From VRUE01 sp963817945 (GTDB lineage Bacteria; Actinomycetota; Thermoleophilia; Solirubrobacterales; 70-9): a stretch of 64,000 nt of DNA. Made by a program: the position numbers and the translations under genes. Every line of letters starts with the position of its first letter. The first letter of the stretch is position 1. Positions 52,002-62,648 of this stretch are shown here, piece after piece. A model generated the notes under the pieces. That model saw only the letters and a list, made by a program, of their open reading frames with translations. It did no database searches and was not told where the DNA came from. The stretch is taken from NCBI GenBank assembly GCA_963817945.1, contig CAWFQH010000005.1, positions 372,001-436,000 of the forward strand. The letters are read 5' to 3'.

Positions 52002-52718
52002 TCAAGAGTTCTTGATCGGCTGCGGCGAGGTGAGCATCATGTCGCCCCAAAAGTCAGGGGGGTAGCGATACCGGCCATCGAACTCGACCTCGATTGCATA
52101 GGCCCGGGAGTCGATGTCGCGAGCAACCACGGCGAGCTCGATCCGGTAGTGGTGGTTCTCGAACACCTGGTCACTGACCGCGCTCCCGGACTTCGCGGAG
52201 GCGCCGTCCTGCCTAACGCAGAGAACCCCGGTTGTTGTCAGTTCTGCCTCAGGCGAGGCCACCGTGAAGCCGCCTCCATCGTCACTTATGGTTGGGGCCG
52301 GAAACATCAGCAGATCGACGTGCCGTGACACCCCCGGGGGGATCTGGACTCGCGGATCTCGCGTGGCACTCCACCGCAACGGGTAGATATCCAGCGGCGG
52401 TTGCCAGGCCTCTTCCTCAACCCCAAGCGCGTAGAACGCGGTGAGGAGCACCTCAACGTCCTCCGCGGAGCGGCGCCCTTTCTCATTTCTAACCCTCAGG
52501 CGGAGCCAGTGAGCCGGCGCCTGTCCCTGCTGCCAAAACAAGTCCCGATTGCTCTCGGTCCACATGGGATCCAGGTGCAGTGTGAGGCGTGGACGCAACC
52601 TCCATTCCCGCCAGGTGTCGCGATAGAGGGCGAGCAAGACCGCCGAAAGCGTGCCCAAGGCGGCGGCGACCGCCGCACCGGCCACAATCCACTCGCGCGT
52701 CCCATTAACCTCGGTCAT
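52002..52718 (-). CDS. Membrane-anchored hypothetical protein
   Basis: 238 aa. One N-terminal membrane helix (IVAGAAVAAALGTLSAVLLALY) is followed by a cytoplasmic-type basic stretch and a beta-rich soluble domain (HWLRLRVRNEKGRRSAEDVEVLL). The gene at 54700 has a similar layout: one helix and then a domain with ARNRGEHVIRVNSV. No family is recognised. The 216 bp to the divergent gene at 52935 should hold both promoters. Confidence 0.6.
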   Translation of the reverse strand: MTEVNGTREWIVAGAAVAAALGTLSAVLLALYRDTWREWRLRPRLTLHLDPMWTESNRDLFWQQGQAPAHWLRLRVRNEKGRRSAEDVEVLLTAFYALGVEEEAWQPPLDIYPLRWSATRDPRVQIPPGVSRHVDLLMFPAPTISDDGGGFTVASPEAELTTTGVLCVRQDGASAKSGSAVSDQVFENHHYRIELAVVARDIDSRAYAIEVEFDGRYRYPPDFWGDMMLTSPQPIKNS

Positions 52719-52934
52719 CCAGCCCGGATCGTGTCGTTCCAGGCGGACATTACGTACGAAGCGCCTCTCTCCGTCGGATCACTACCGATCTGAGCCCGCT
52801 TCGCGTCTATGCCGAGGATCAAGATCCTCTGGCCCAGCAAGCCGATCCTGCGCGCTGCTACGGTCCTCACCGTCGTGCGATAGCGCGGCTTCGACAATTC
52901 CCCCGGGCCGAACGGCCCAGAGAGAAGGTGGAGC

Positions 52935-53231
52935 ATGTCTGTGCCAACGTTTGGCTGGCGTACGTTGAAGGCTGCGGGTGAGAAGGCGGGAAGCCGACTT
53001 ATGCCCGACGGTGAGGACGAGACGCGAACGTTCCAGGTTCGTGAGGGCTATTCCGGCTGGAAGAAGGGTCTCTCGTTCATCCGGGTCTGGCGAGAGGGCC
53101 AGGGTTACACGATGATCGTCTTGAACGACAGGGACGACATCGTGGCGATGGCCACCGGTCAGAAGAACGCGCAGGTCTGGACGAATGCCTTCAACGCGCT
53201 GCGGAACAAGGGTTACGAGGTCAGCGAGTAG
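52935..53231 (+). CDS. Small hypothetical protein
   Basis: 98 aa with GGTGGAG just upstream of the ATG. RTFQVREGYSGWKKGLSFIRVWREGQGYTMIVLNDRDDIVAM suggests a compact alpha/beta protein; the C-terminus (VWTNAFNALRNKGYEVSE) is helical. No motif is recognised. It is followed by a strong hairpin terminator. Confidence 0.6.
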   Translation: MSVPTFGWRTLKAAGEKAGSRLMPDGEDETRTFQVREGYSGWKKGLSFIRVWREGQGYTMIVLNDRDDIVAMATGQKNAQVWTNAFNALRNKGYEVSE

Positions 53232-53237
53232 TAGCGC

Positions 53238-53275
53238 GGAGTGGCGACCCGGCGCTGCTGTCGGGTCGCCACTCC
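53238..53275. terminator. Bidirectional hairpin terminator
   Basis: Perfect 14-bp stem (GGAGTGGCGACCCG and its complement) with a 10-nt loop between two convergent genes. There is no T-tract on either side. Confidence 0.65.
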
Positions 53276-53299
53276 AGAATTCCGATTCGCACGGGTGAC

Positions 53300-54553
53300 T
53301 TATAGAATCTTGCCGTCTAGGGCGATCTCAGGGACCATCTGGTGTCGGTCGAGGGCGTAGTCGATACGTGCAGTGAGGTCAAAGTCCATCGGGCTTTTGA
53401 CAAATGCAGGTCGAACGCTGAGCCACTCGCCAGGGAGCGCGAGTTGATCTCCGTCATATTGTGGCGAGAAGTTAGTCACGTACAACCCGTTGTACGACCC
53501 TGGCACCTCTGCCGTTGGCGTGGGGAAACGATCCATCCAAGCCTTGATCCCCTTTTCCCAGTCGCGCTCGAAGCCCCCGGCCTCTGGGTCAGTCGGGACA
53601 TTGATGTCGATGAAGATGAAGTAAGGGAGGGCGTTGGTGTTCTTTTCTAGCGCCTTGGTAAAAAGTCGCCTTACCATTCGAGCATCACCCCGCAGCGGAT
53701 CGTCCTCATCGAAGTCGCCTTCTTGATTGATAACTCCGCTGCGGTGGCGACTCTTTGCCTCCACCGCGAATTCTTGACCGGAAGGCCGGTGAGTGGCGAT
53801 GAACTCGGGGTGCTTTTCGTCACGAAGCTCATCGTCGTCGAGGAAATGAATCTCGCAATCCAACCTCGCTATCAAGGCAGCCACGGCGACCTCATATCGA
53901 GCGCCTTGGAATGCGGCCGGGTTTCGGAGGCGGGAGATCAAGGCTTCTGGCGGGTCGGCGGCGGTGGCGTGAATAAGAGACGCGACATCCCAGGCGATGC
54001 CTCGCAGATATTGCGCCCAGCCGTTGGGCAGTGCCGACCAGAGTCCCTCAGCGTTCGGCTCATGCGTTTCGCTCAGCCCAGTCGTCCACGCCCGGTACTC
54101 GGTGAAGCAGCGGTATAGGAAATGCTCCGCGTCCGGCCCGGCAGCCTCCTGGGCCGCCCGCCAGTCCTCCCCGAGCGTTTCACGGAGGAGTTGGAGAAGG
54201 AACTCATGGAACGTCTGGTTCGGAGGGCAGTCGGTGTAAACACGGTTGCCAATCGACCAGACCTTTCGGTCGTTCCACTCGATCGGAGAGACGAAGCTGA
54301 TTTGAACCCCATAGTCCCTCGCGAGCTGATCGCGGACACCTTGCTGTCGAGCCTCCACTTTCTGGCGAAGAGCTTGTATCTCGGGGTGGGCTTCCTCTGT
54401 CTTGCTGAGCTTTCGAACCACCGTCGCTCGCTGACGGGCCTCCGATTCGGCATCCTGGTCAGTTTTTTCGCAGCAGCGCTTGTACTTCTTGCCACTGCCG
54501 CAGTGGCAAGAATCGTTACGACCGGGCCGCTTTTTCGCGACGTGCGTGCGCAC
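53300..54553 (-). CDS. SEC-C motif protein with putative nuclease domain
   Basis: 417 aa from GTG at 54553; TAGACT lies 6 nt upstream (leaderless). The N-terminal zinc motif is GRNDSCHCGSGKKYKRCC (about residues 10-27), the SEC-C metal-binding motif. The middle has no known family. Residues about 235-275 contain LDCEIHFLDDDELRDEKHPEFIA and then EFAVEAKSRHR, a D...ExK arrangement like PD-(D/E)xK nucleases. It may be a DNA/RNA nuclease tied to defence. It is convergent with the small gene at 52935. Confidence 0.7.
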   Translation of the reverse strand: MRTHVAKKRPGRNDSCHCGSGKKYKRCCEKTDQDAESEARQRATVVRKLSKTEEAHPEIQALRQKVEARQQGVRDQLARDYGVQISFVSPIEWNDRKVWSIGNRVYTDCPPNQTFHEFLLQLLRETLGEDWRAAQEAAGPDAEHFLYRCFTEYRAWTTGLSETHEPNAEGLWSALPNGWAQYLRGIAWDVASLIHATAADPPEALISRLRNPAAFQGARYEVAVAALIARLDCEIHFLDDDELRDEKHPEFIATHRPSGQEFAVEAKSRHRSGVINQEGDFDEDDPLRGDARMVRRLFTKALEKNTNALPYFIFIDINVPTDPEAGGFERDWEKGIKAWMDRFPTPTAEVPGSYNGLYVTNFSPQYDGDQLALPGEWLSVRPAFVKSPMDFDLTARIDYALDRHQMVPEIALDGKIL

Positions 54554-54699
54554 GACACGAGTCTAGGCAGCGATCCCGTCGAGCCGATTGAGCAAGAGAG
54601 CCCGGGCTTGACGGGCCGCTCTGGTCCACCGTCCGCCAGAAGCTCGGGTCCTCCGTCGCACCGGGATCAAAGCGCGTGTCGCCGGACTGAGACGTCCAT

Positions 54700-55146
54700 T
54701 CAGTCGCGAGAACGGAGTCGAGTCGGCGAGGACTTGATCAACTCTCCGGTCGCAAGCGTTACCCAGCCCGTGATTGGCTCGAATACATCGAATCCTGCCT
54801 GTTCGGCCTCGGCGACCGGGATGAATGCGGTTGCGGAATCGAATGGCTCAATCAGACCTGGAAGCGTTGCGAAGTTCACCGGCAATCGCTGATAGGTGTC
54901 GCCGCTCCCGTCTTGGAGGTCAAGGCCAACGCTGTTGACTCGAATGACGTGCTCACCGCGATTGCGGGCCTCAATCGAGATCATGTGAACGGCTTCGGCC
55001 ACCGGCGCCGCAATGCCGTAGCGGACACGCACGTCCACATGGGCACGACGCCGATGCTGCCAAGCGTAGATCTGCCAGGCGAGGCCACCGGTCGCAACGA
55101 TTGCGGCGTAGCCGGCGATGATCGGCGTTGCGTCCATCGGTCCCAT
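54700..55146 (-). CDS. Single-helix membrane protein, hypothetical
   Basis: 148 aa from ATG at 55146 (a second ATG lies 9 bp on, with GGGAC before it). IIAGYAAIVATGGLAWQIYAW is the membrane helix, followed by VDVRVRYGIAAPVAEAVHMISIEARNRGEHVIRVNSVGLDL, a beta-sandwich-like domain. It is similar in plan to the protein at 52002. No function can be given. Confidence 0.55.
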   Translation of the reverse strand: MGPMDATPIIAGYAAIVATGGLAWQIYAWQHRRRAHVDVRVRYGIAAPVAEAVHMISIEARNRGEHVIRVNSVGLDLQDGSGDTYQRLPVNFATLPGLIEPFDSATAFIPVAEAEQAGFDVFEPITGWVTLATGELIKSSPTRLRSRD

Positions 55147-55735
55147 GGTTGCGCGACAGCCGGATGATCCGTGCTGTAGGCGCAGAGGGAGTGGCATCTG
55201 AGCAGGCGCCGATAGCCATCGGCGAATTCGTGGGACAGATCCCCCTCCGTCTTCGACTGAAGGGCATGAGGCCAGAAGCCGCCACGCATGAAATCAAATT
55301 TTTGCCGGAAAACGCCGCCTCGTACGACGGATAGGTATGAGGCAAAAAATCGAAGGCGATTTGCAAATTGGGCTGTCCATTTTCCGGGCTCGGTCCCCTG
55401 TTGTTGTAGATGCGGAATTTGTGGCGCAAAACCACGCCTCGTTCGACAAAGGGGTATGAGGCAAGCAGCCGGACAGTCGTTGCGGCGAATGTCGGATTCG
55501 TCACACAAGGGGGTCCACTTTCGCTGCTCGCTCCCCTTTATAGGTGTGACCCCTTTTTGCGGAATCCAATCCGAGCACCGCGACCGGTCGCCTGGCGGTT
55601 CGACCGCCGGGCCGACCGTCAGCTCGCCCGTCAGCTCGCGCGGACGCTGCCGCGAAAGCGCCAGATTCCCCAGCGCAGAGCCGATTGCGGGACCCGCGCT
55701 TTGCCGACATATCTACGTGACCCAGGGGTCGGTGC
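55147..55735. other. Non-coding repeats upstream of the transfer operon
   Basis: I see no gene. Two 28-nt copies, each starting GCCTCGT and ending GTATGAGGCA, lie at 55317-55344 and 55436-55463; each carries GCCTC/GAGGC inverted arms. Similarity extends about 20 nt to their left. A GGTCCACTTTC unit at 55512 matches those at 41070 and 41169. The position before the ATPase and relaxation genes makes it a candidate origin of transfer or replication. Confidence 0.5.
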
Positions 55736-58360
55736 ATGATGGGTAAGGACCGCTCCGACCCACGGCCGATGCTGGCGCTCGCCGCCGTGCTCGCCGCCGC
55801 CGCCATCTGGCGCGCCGTGTCCGCCATCCGCGTCGATCAGCTCCTCGCCTCCGCGGCGTCGCTCGCGCCCTTCGCTCTCGGCGCCCTCGCTATCGCCACC
55901 GCGCTGGCTACACAGCGCTTCCTCGCCACGCGCCGCACGCTGACGACGCGAACCGCTGCGGCGGTCGTGCCGGCCGACGAGTTCGACGCCAAGCCCGAGG
56001 CGGTCCTGCGCGTCGCCGCCGAGCTGGCGCGGGCCGATCGCAGCGTGCGCGGCTGGTTCGATCGCCGCGCCTGCGCGCTGCGGGTGCGGCTGACCAACGA
56101 CAGCGAGGGCCGTCTCGTCTACCTGCTCGAAGTGCCCGCTCGCTCGCGCCAACTCCTGCGCAACGCGCTGCGCGGCTATGAGGGAATCGAGCTGCGCGAG
56201 GCGGCCGAGGTCGTACCCGAGACCGACCGGCCCGGCGAGGTCACGCTGCGCACCGAGCTGACTCTTGCCCGCCCCAGCGTCGAACCCCTGGCCCGGCTCG
56301 ACAACGAACCCGACCCGCTCCAGCCCTTCGCCGCGGCAATGGCCTCGCTTCGCCCGCAGGACGGCGAGCGCTCGACGGTCTGCTTCGACCTGCTGCCAGC
56401 GGCGGGACGGCGGCGCACCCGGCTGCGCCGCCGCTTGAAGCGGCAGGCGCGGCGGGCGCATGGCGAACGGCGCAGCTTGATGGAGGTGCTCGACGGCGAG
56501 CGCCGCCGCGACACCGCCGACCCCGCCGAGCTGATCGACCGCCGCCTGGTCGGCCAGGCTCTCGATGCGAAGCTGCGCGACGCCGGCCCGCTCTTCGAGG
56601 CGCAGATCCTGCTCTGCTGTGAGGCCGCCGAGCGCCCGCGCGCGAAGCTCGCGATGCAGGGCCTGCTCGCCGCCTTCGAGCCCCTCGCCGCGCAGAACTG
56701 GCTGCGCCCGGCCGGGCTGGGGATCGGCGACGCTGTGTTCTTCGGCTCGGACTTCCCGACACGCAGGCGGGGCTTCGACCGCCGCCTCTCCTCGGGCCGC
56801 TTCCGGCCGGCGCGGCGCAACATCCTCACCGCCCGCGAGGTGGCGGGCTTCCTCAAGCCGCCGACCATCCACTGCATCGGCGAGAACGTGCTGCGCTCCG
56901 GCACCCTCCTGCCGGCGCCGCCGAAGCTGCCGACCTTCGAGAAGACCAAGGACGATCTGATCCCGCTGGGCCGGATCGCCGGGGAGGGCGGCGAGCGGGT
57001 CGTCGGGGTCCGCACCGCCGACACCTTCTTCTCCTACGTCGCCGGGCGCAGCCGCTACGGCAAGACCGAGACCGCCATCGCCCAGTTCGTCCACCTGGTC
57101 CGCTCAGGCCACGGCGGACTCTTCCTCGACCCTCACGCCGACGCACTGGAGCGGATCAGGCCCTATCTGGGCGATCCCGACATCGCCCGGCGGGTGGTCG
57201 AGATCGACCTCAGCTCGGCGCGGCCGGAGAGCCTGCCCGGCTGGAACCTCTTCGAGCTGAGCGGCGACGAGAGGACCGCGGCCGAGTCACGGGTCGAGGC
57301 GATCGTCGACGCCTTCGCCTCGACCCTGCAATGGGGCGAGCAGAGCACCCGAGCGATCAACCTGACCACGCAGGCCGCGGGGGCGCTGGCGAAGATCGCG
57401 CCGGTCCTGCCGCCCGAGCTGGCGCCGACGATCTTCCAGCTCCCCACCCTGCTCTCCAACGAGCGCTGGCGCGCCGCTGTCCTCCCCTTCGTGCCGAGGG
57501 CCTCGCAGGCGTTCTGGATCGACCGCTTCCCGCTGCTCGCCCAGGAGGCGATCACGCCGCTCACCAACTTGGTCGACCGGCTGCGTCACTCGACGCCGAT
57601 CAGCGCCTTGCTCGGGCAGAGCCAGAGCACCTACCGGGTACGCGAGGCGATGGACGCCGGGCAGATCGTCCTCGCCTGCCCCGGCGCGGGCGGCACCCGC
57701 GAGCGCCTGCTCGCCAACCTGCTCCTCTTCGACCTCTTGCACGCCGCCCGCACCAGGTCCGAGCTCGCCCCCGCCCGGCGTCGCCCCTTCTGGGTCTTCC
57801 TCGACGAGGTGCAGAGCTATGACGGCGCGGCCTCGGGCAACCTCGCCGCCCTGCTGGAGCAGAGCGCCAAGTTCGGGCTCCGCGCCGTCGTCCTCAACCA
57901 GAACCCCGAGCGGCTGAACCCGCAGACGCTGAACGCGCTCACGACCAACCGCTCGCACCTGCTCGCCAGCGCGCTGAACTCCCACGCCGCCGCCCTGCTC
58001 ACCAAGGAGTGGGCGGGCCAGCCCGACCCGGCCGCGCTGACCAAGCTCGGCCGCTACCGCTTCGTCGCCCAGGTCACTCACCGCGGCGAGTTGAGCAAGC
58101 CCTTCGCCCTCGGCGGGATCAGGGTCGAGGACATTCTCGGAGCGCCGGCCGCCCACGGCAAGGCACCGGCAGGCGACTCCGCGGCCCGGATGCAGGTCGG
58201 CGAGGTGATCGCCCACCTCGAAACGCTCGACGAGCGCATCCTCGCCAAGCTCGAGGAGCTGCGGCGCAAACCGGGCGCCGCCGAGGGACCGGCCCCGGCA
58301 GGCGAGGACGGCGCGGCCCGCCCGGCTCCACTTTGGGCGCCGACCGAGGAGGGCGCGTGA
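55736..58360 (+). CDS. TraG/VirD4-like conjugative transfer ATPase
   Basis: 874 aa. N-terminal membrane hairpin: LALAAVLAAAAIWRAV and LAPFALGALAIATALATQRF (residues about 10-65). A large basic region follows, then Walker A in VAGRSRYGKTETA (about residue 440) and LFLDPHADALERI. Walker B is FWVFLDEVQSYDG (about 690), and LNQNPERLNPQTLNAL is the sensor region. It should pump DNA through the transfer channel as coupling protein. AGGGG lies 8 nt before the ATG. The relaxation gene follows with a GTGA overlap. A truncated paralogue lies at 41930. Confidence 0.8.
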   Translation: MMGKDRSDPRPMLALAAVLAAAAIWRAVSAIRVDQLLASAASLAPFALGALAIATALATQRFLATRRTLTTRTAAAVVPADEFDAKPEAVLRVAAELARADRSVRGWFDRRACALRVRLTNDSEGRLVYLLEVPARSRQLLRNALRGYEGIELREAAEVVPETDRPGEVTLRTELTLARPSVEPLARLDNEPDPLQPFAAAMASLRPQDGERSTVCFDLLPAAGRRRTRLRRRLKRQARRAHGERRSLMEVLDGERRRDTADPAELIDRRLVGQALDAKLRDAGPLFEAQILLCCEAAERPRAKLAMQGLLAAFEPLAAQNWLRPAGLGIGDAVFFGSDFPTRRRGFDRRLSSGRFRPARRNILTAREVAGFLKPPTIHCIGENVLRSGTLLPAPPKLPTFEKTKDDLIPLGRIAGEGGERVVGVRTADTFFSYVAGRSRYGKTETAIAQFVHLVRSGHGGLFLDPHADALERIRPYLGDPDIARRVVEIDLSSARPESLPGWNLFELSGDERTAAESRVEAIVDAFASTLQWGEQSTRAINLTTQAAGALAKIAPVLPPELAPTIFQLPTLLSNERWRAAVLPFVPRASQAFWIDRFPLLAQEAITPLTNLVDRLRHSTPISALLGQSQSTYRVREAMDAGQIVLACPGAGGTRERLLANLLLFDLLHAARTRSELAPARRRPFWVFLDEVQSYDGAASGNLAALLEQSAKFGLRAVVLNQNPERLNPQTLNALTTNRSHLLASALNSHAAALLTKEWAGQPDPAALTKLGRYRFVAQVTHRGELSKPFALGGIRVEDILGAPAAHGKAPAGDSAARMQVGEVIAHLETLDERILAKLEELRRKPGAAEGPAPAGEDGAARPAPLWAPTEEGA

Positions 58361-59232
58361 CCGACCTCGCCACCCTCCGATCGGCGTGCTCTCAGACGGG
58401 AATCGAGGTGGTTGCCTCGCTCGCCCAGCACCGCATCCTTTCCACCACCCAGGTGCGGGCCATCCACCTCCCAGATCGCAGCCACCGCTGGGCGCAGAAG
58501 CTCCTGGCCCGGCTCGCCGAGGCGGGGCTTGCCGGCCACATCGACGCGCCCCACGGCACGCCGCGCCGCCTCTGGCACGTCACCGAGCACGGCGCTCGGC
58601 TGGCGCGGGAGGCCGGAGTCTTGGACGGCGAGCCGCGCCTGATCGACGCCGAGGACACGGCCGGGGCGCTGCAAGCCCACACGCTCGCGGTCAACGACTC
58701 GGCGATCTGCTTCCTCTCCTCCGCGCGCGAGCGGGGCGACGAATTCGGTCCGTTCGCCTGGCGCCAGGAGGTCTCCCACCCGCTCAACTACGGGCGCGGT
58801 CGGCGACGGCGGGCGCTGATCTCCGATGCCGTCTTCACCTACCTGCGCCTCGACGGCAACGGCGTCGCGATCGAGCAGCGCTTCCTGGAGCTCGACCGCG
58901 CCACCCTCTCGGTCGACCGGCTCGCCGCCGAGCTGGTCCGCTATGCCGAGCTGTACCGGCTGGCCGATGGAGACGGCGAGCCGCTGTGGCGCTTGCGCTA
59001 TCCGGTGTTCCCGCCGGTCCATTGCGTCCTCACCAGGGGAAGCCGGGCCGTGCTGGAGCGCCGCCGCTCGACCGCCATCGCCCTGCTGCGAAGCGACCCC
59101 CAGCTCGCCCGCGCACCGGAGGTGGCGATCTCCTTCTGCCTCTTCGAGGATCTGCAGGCAGAAGGCCCCTTCGCCCCGATCTTCCGCGACTTCCGCAACC
59201 CCGAGCGGCCGATCGACTGGCTGGGAGGCTGA
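58357..59232 (+). CDS. Replication-relaxation family protein
   Basis: 291 aa from GTG at 58357. An N-terminal winged-helix part (VVASLAQHRILSTTQVRAIHL, RRLWHVTEHGARLA) and a C-terminal domain (FTYLRLDGNGVAIEQRFLELDRATLSVDRLAAELVRYAELY) match the replication-relaxation family (PF13814), found in actinobacterial plasmids and integrative elements beside TraG-like ATPases. It probably acts in DNA processing at the origin. It is the intact counterpart of the split gene at 42148/45316. Confidence 0.82.
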   Translation: MTDLATLRSACSQTGIEVVASLAQHRILSTTQVRAIHLPDRSHRWAQKLLARLAEAGLAGHIDAPHGTPRRLWHVTEHGARLAREAGVLDGEPRLIDAEDTAGALQAHTLAVNDSAICFLSSARERGDEFGPFAWRQEVSHPLNYGRGRRRRALISDAVFTYLRLDGNGVAIEQRFLELDRATLSVDRLAAELVRYAELYRLADGDGEPLWRLRYPVFPPVHCVLTRGSRAVLERRRSTAIALLRSDPQLARAPEVAISFCLFEDLQAEGPFAPIFRDFRNPERPIDWLGG

Positions 59233-59251
59233 TCTTGCTGCTCTGCTTCAT

Positions 59252-59267
59252 AGAGCAGATCTGCTCT
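59252..59267. promoter_or_regulatory. 16-bp perfect palindrome
   Basis: AGAGCAGATCTGCTCT lies 20 bp after the relaxation gene stop. It could be an operator or a termination hairpin; no T-tract follows. The rest of 59233-59386 shows nothing else. Confidence 0.35.
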
Positions 59268-59386
59268 CGATTGTGGAGCACGGCTTGAGATCCGACCGCA
59301 GTAGAGGCGTCGGGGACGGGCGTGCCGAACGGCGGCCCAGCCATGATCGGCGGGCCGCAACCCCGGCCGGCAACCTGAAGGCCCAC

Positions 59387-59524
59387 ATGTCGATCGAGCA
59401 GGCGCCGCCCGGATCGGCCCTGGACGACCAGCTCCGGCGCGAGCAGGCCAAAGCGGTCTTCGACCTGCTCTCGGCCTATCAGCGGGCTAAAGCCGACAGA
59501 AAAGGGCAGGAATGTACCCGCTAA
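59387..59524 (+). CDS. Small helical protein (45 aa)
   Basis: ATG at 59387 opens LDDQLRREQAKAVFDLLSAYQRAKADRK, a charged amphipathic helix, after SIEQAPPGSA. It ends in the TAA that overlaps the TAATAT promoter box of the next gene. It sits where the decayed module has its own small gene. Function unknown. Confidence 0.4.
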   Translation: MSIEQAPPGSALDDQLRREQAKAVFDLLSAYQRAKADRKGQECTR

Positions 59525-59534
59525 TATCCATGAT

Positions 59535-60134
59535 ATGTCTGACGTGGATCACGATGGTCTCTACTACCAGGCAGAGGCCCAGGCCGGATACTTCACCGCC
59601 ACCCAGGCAGTGGCCGCTGGAATGGACCGCAGCACGCTGAGTCATCACGCCCGGCCTGGAGGGCGGTACCTGCGCGTGCGGCAGGGGCTCTACCGGCTGC
59701 GTCATTTTCCGCCCAGCCCTTACGAGCACATGATGGTCGCCTGGCTTCCGCTGCGAGACGCGGGAGCGGTCCTCTCGCACGAGAGCGCGCTCGAACTCCA
59801 CGAGCTCTCGGACGTGATTCCCAACGCGGTTCACCTCTCGCTGCCGCGCTCAGAGCGAGGGCAGCGCCGCCGCCCCGGCGTTCGCCTGCACACGCTGAAC
59901 GCGCCGCCGACGAAACGGGAGGTCTGCGGGATCGCCGGCCTGCCGGTGACGCGGCCGGAGCGCACGATCGTCGATTCGCTCGCCACCGGCACCCAGCCCG
60001 AGCAGATTCAGATGGCGGTCCGCCAAGCCCTGGAGCGCGGGCTCACCACGCCGCGGCGATTGCGCACGGCTGCATCGCGCAGCTCGGTGCGGGTTGCCAA
60101 GTTCATCGAGCGCAGCCTGGAGGAAGCGAATTGA
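59535..60134 (+). CDS. AbiEi-type antitoxin-like transcriptional regulator
   Basis: 199 aa. The N-terminal GYFTATQAVAAGMDRSTLSHHA with GGRYLRVRQGLYRLRHFP is the winged-helix domain of the AbiEi antitoxin family, followed by VLSHESALELHELSD and VTRPERTIVDSLA typical of that family. TAATAT lies 7 nt before the ATG (leaderless). No AbiEii nucleotidyltransferase gene follows; a VapBC-type pair is encoded opposite instead, so it is an orphan or has a new partner. Confidence 0.8.
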   Translation: MSDVDHDGLYYQAEAQAGYFTATQAVAAGMDRSTLSHHARPGGRYLRVRQGLYRLRHFPPSPYEHMMVAWLPLRDAGAVLSHESALELHELSDVIPNAVHLSLPRSERGQRRRPGVRLHTLNAPPTKREVCGIAGLPVTRPERTIVDSLATGTQPEQIQMAVRQALERGLTTPRRLRTAASRSSVRVAKFIERSLEEAN

Positions 60135-60154
60135 GCCTTCCAGCGTCCGCTATC

Positions 60155-60565
60155 TCAAAGCTCAGCCGGCGTGACGACGAAGCCCAGCCGATCCGCGCCT
60201 CGACGCAACCTGCCGTCTACGGTCACAAGGCGGCAATCGTTGGCTCTCGCCAGCGCAACGTACTCGGCGTCGTAGGTCTTCGCCCAGCCGAATTCCTCGG
60301 CGACCTCCCACGCCGCCGTGGTCAGGCCATCCGGGCGCTGCTCGCCGATCGACAGCTTCCCCGCCAGAAAGCGCTGCAACGCCAGCTCGGCGAGAGCATT
60401 GGAGATATCGCCGCGAAAAGCCATCTCGTGGAGAACAGAGGGCACCTCGCTCCAGAGCAGCGGCGGCGCGATGAGCTGGCCTCCATCGTCAAGGCCGGCG
60501 CTCGCCTGCTCGCCGACCCTGTCAAGCGACAGCTCGACCGCCAGGCTCGCGTCTACGACCAGCAC
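60155..60565 (-). CDS. PIN-domain toxin (VapC-like)
   Basis: 136 aa. PIN acidic residues lie in LVVDASLAVEL (D), LLWSEVPSVL (E), KTYDAEYVALA (D) and LVTVDGRLRR (D). It starts with GTG or ATG-like codons 2 bp after the antitoxin stop, so the pair is translationally linked. It is transcribed against the AbiEi-like gene, the ends 20 bp apart. Confidence 0.87.
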   Translation of the reverse strand: MLVVDASLAVELSLDRVGEQASAGLDDGGQLIAPPLLWSEVPSVLHEMAFRGDISNALAELALQRFLAGKLSIGEQRPDGLTTAAWEVAEEFGWAKTYDAEYVALARANDCRLVTVDGRLRRGADRLGFVVTPAEL

Positions 60566-60567
60566 GC

Positions 60568-60768
60568 TCAGTGGGACTCGCGAGAGCGCCGCACGGCGGC
60601 TGCGACGTTGGGCATCGGCTCGCCGGTCAGCGTCTCGCCCCAGCCTGCTGGGAGCGGAGCCATCTCCGGTTCATCGGCTAGCTCGTCGGGGACGACGATC
60701 CGCGCACGCGCCGCCTTGGCCTCGTCGAGGTCGAGCACCTCTCGCAGCAACTTCTCCTTCGCGGTCAT
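60568..60768 (-). CDS. VapB-like antitoxin
   Basis: 66 aa. KEKLLREVLDLDEAKAARARIVV then GWGETLTGEPMPNVAAAVRRSRES resembles the short antitoxins paired with PIN toxins in actinobacteria; the N-terminal half is helical and the C-terminal half wraps the toxin. TACGCT lies 6 nt before the ATG. It is first in the operon with the PIN toxin and divergent from the integrase gene 51 bp away. Confidence 0.7.
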   Translation of the reverse strand: MTAKEKLLREVLDLDEAKAARARIVVPDELADEPEMAPLPAGWGETLTGEPMPNVAAAVRRSRESH

Positions 60769-60819
60769 GGCTCAAGCGTACCGGCCGCGCCTGCGTATTC
60801 CCGTCGAAAGGAGCATCTG

Positions 60820-62550
<1,731 letters not shown>

Positions 62551-62648
62551 GCGGTCTGCCCATGCTAGCAATGCGGGGCGGGGCCGAGAGGTCGGTGGCT
62601 GGACGAAGGGGCGGTTGCAGGCGGGGCGCTCTAGAGTGCCGGCCCCTC

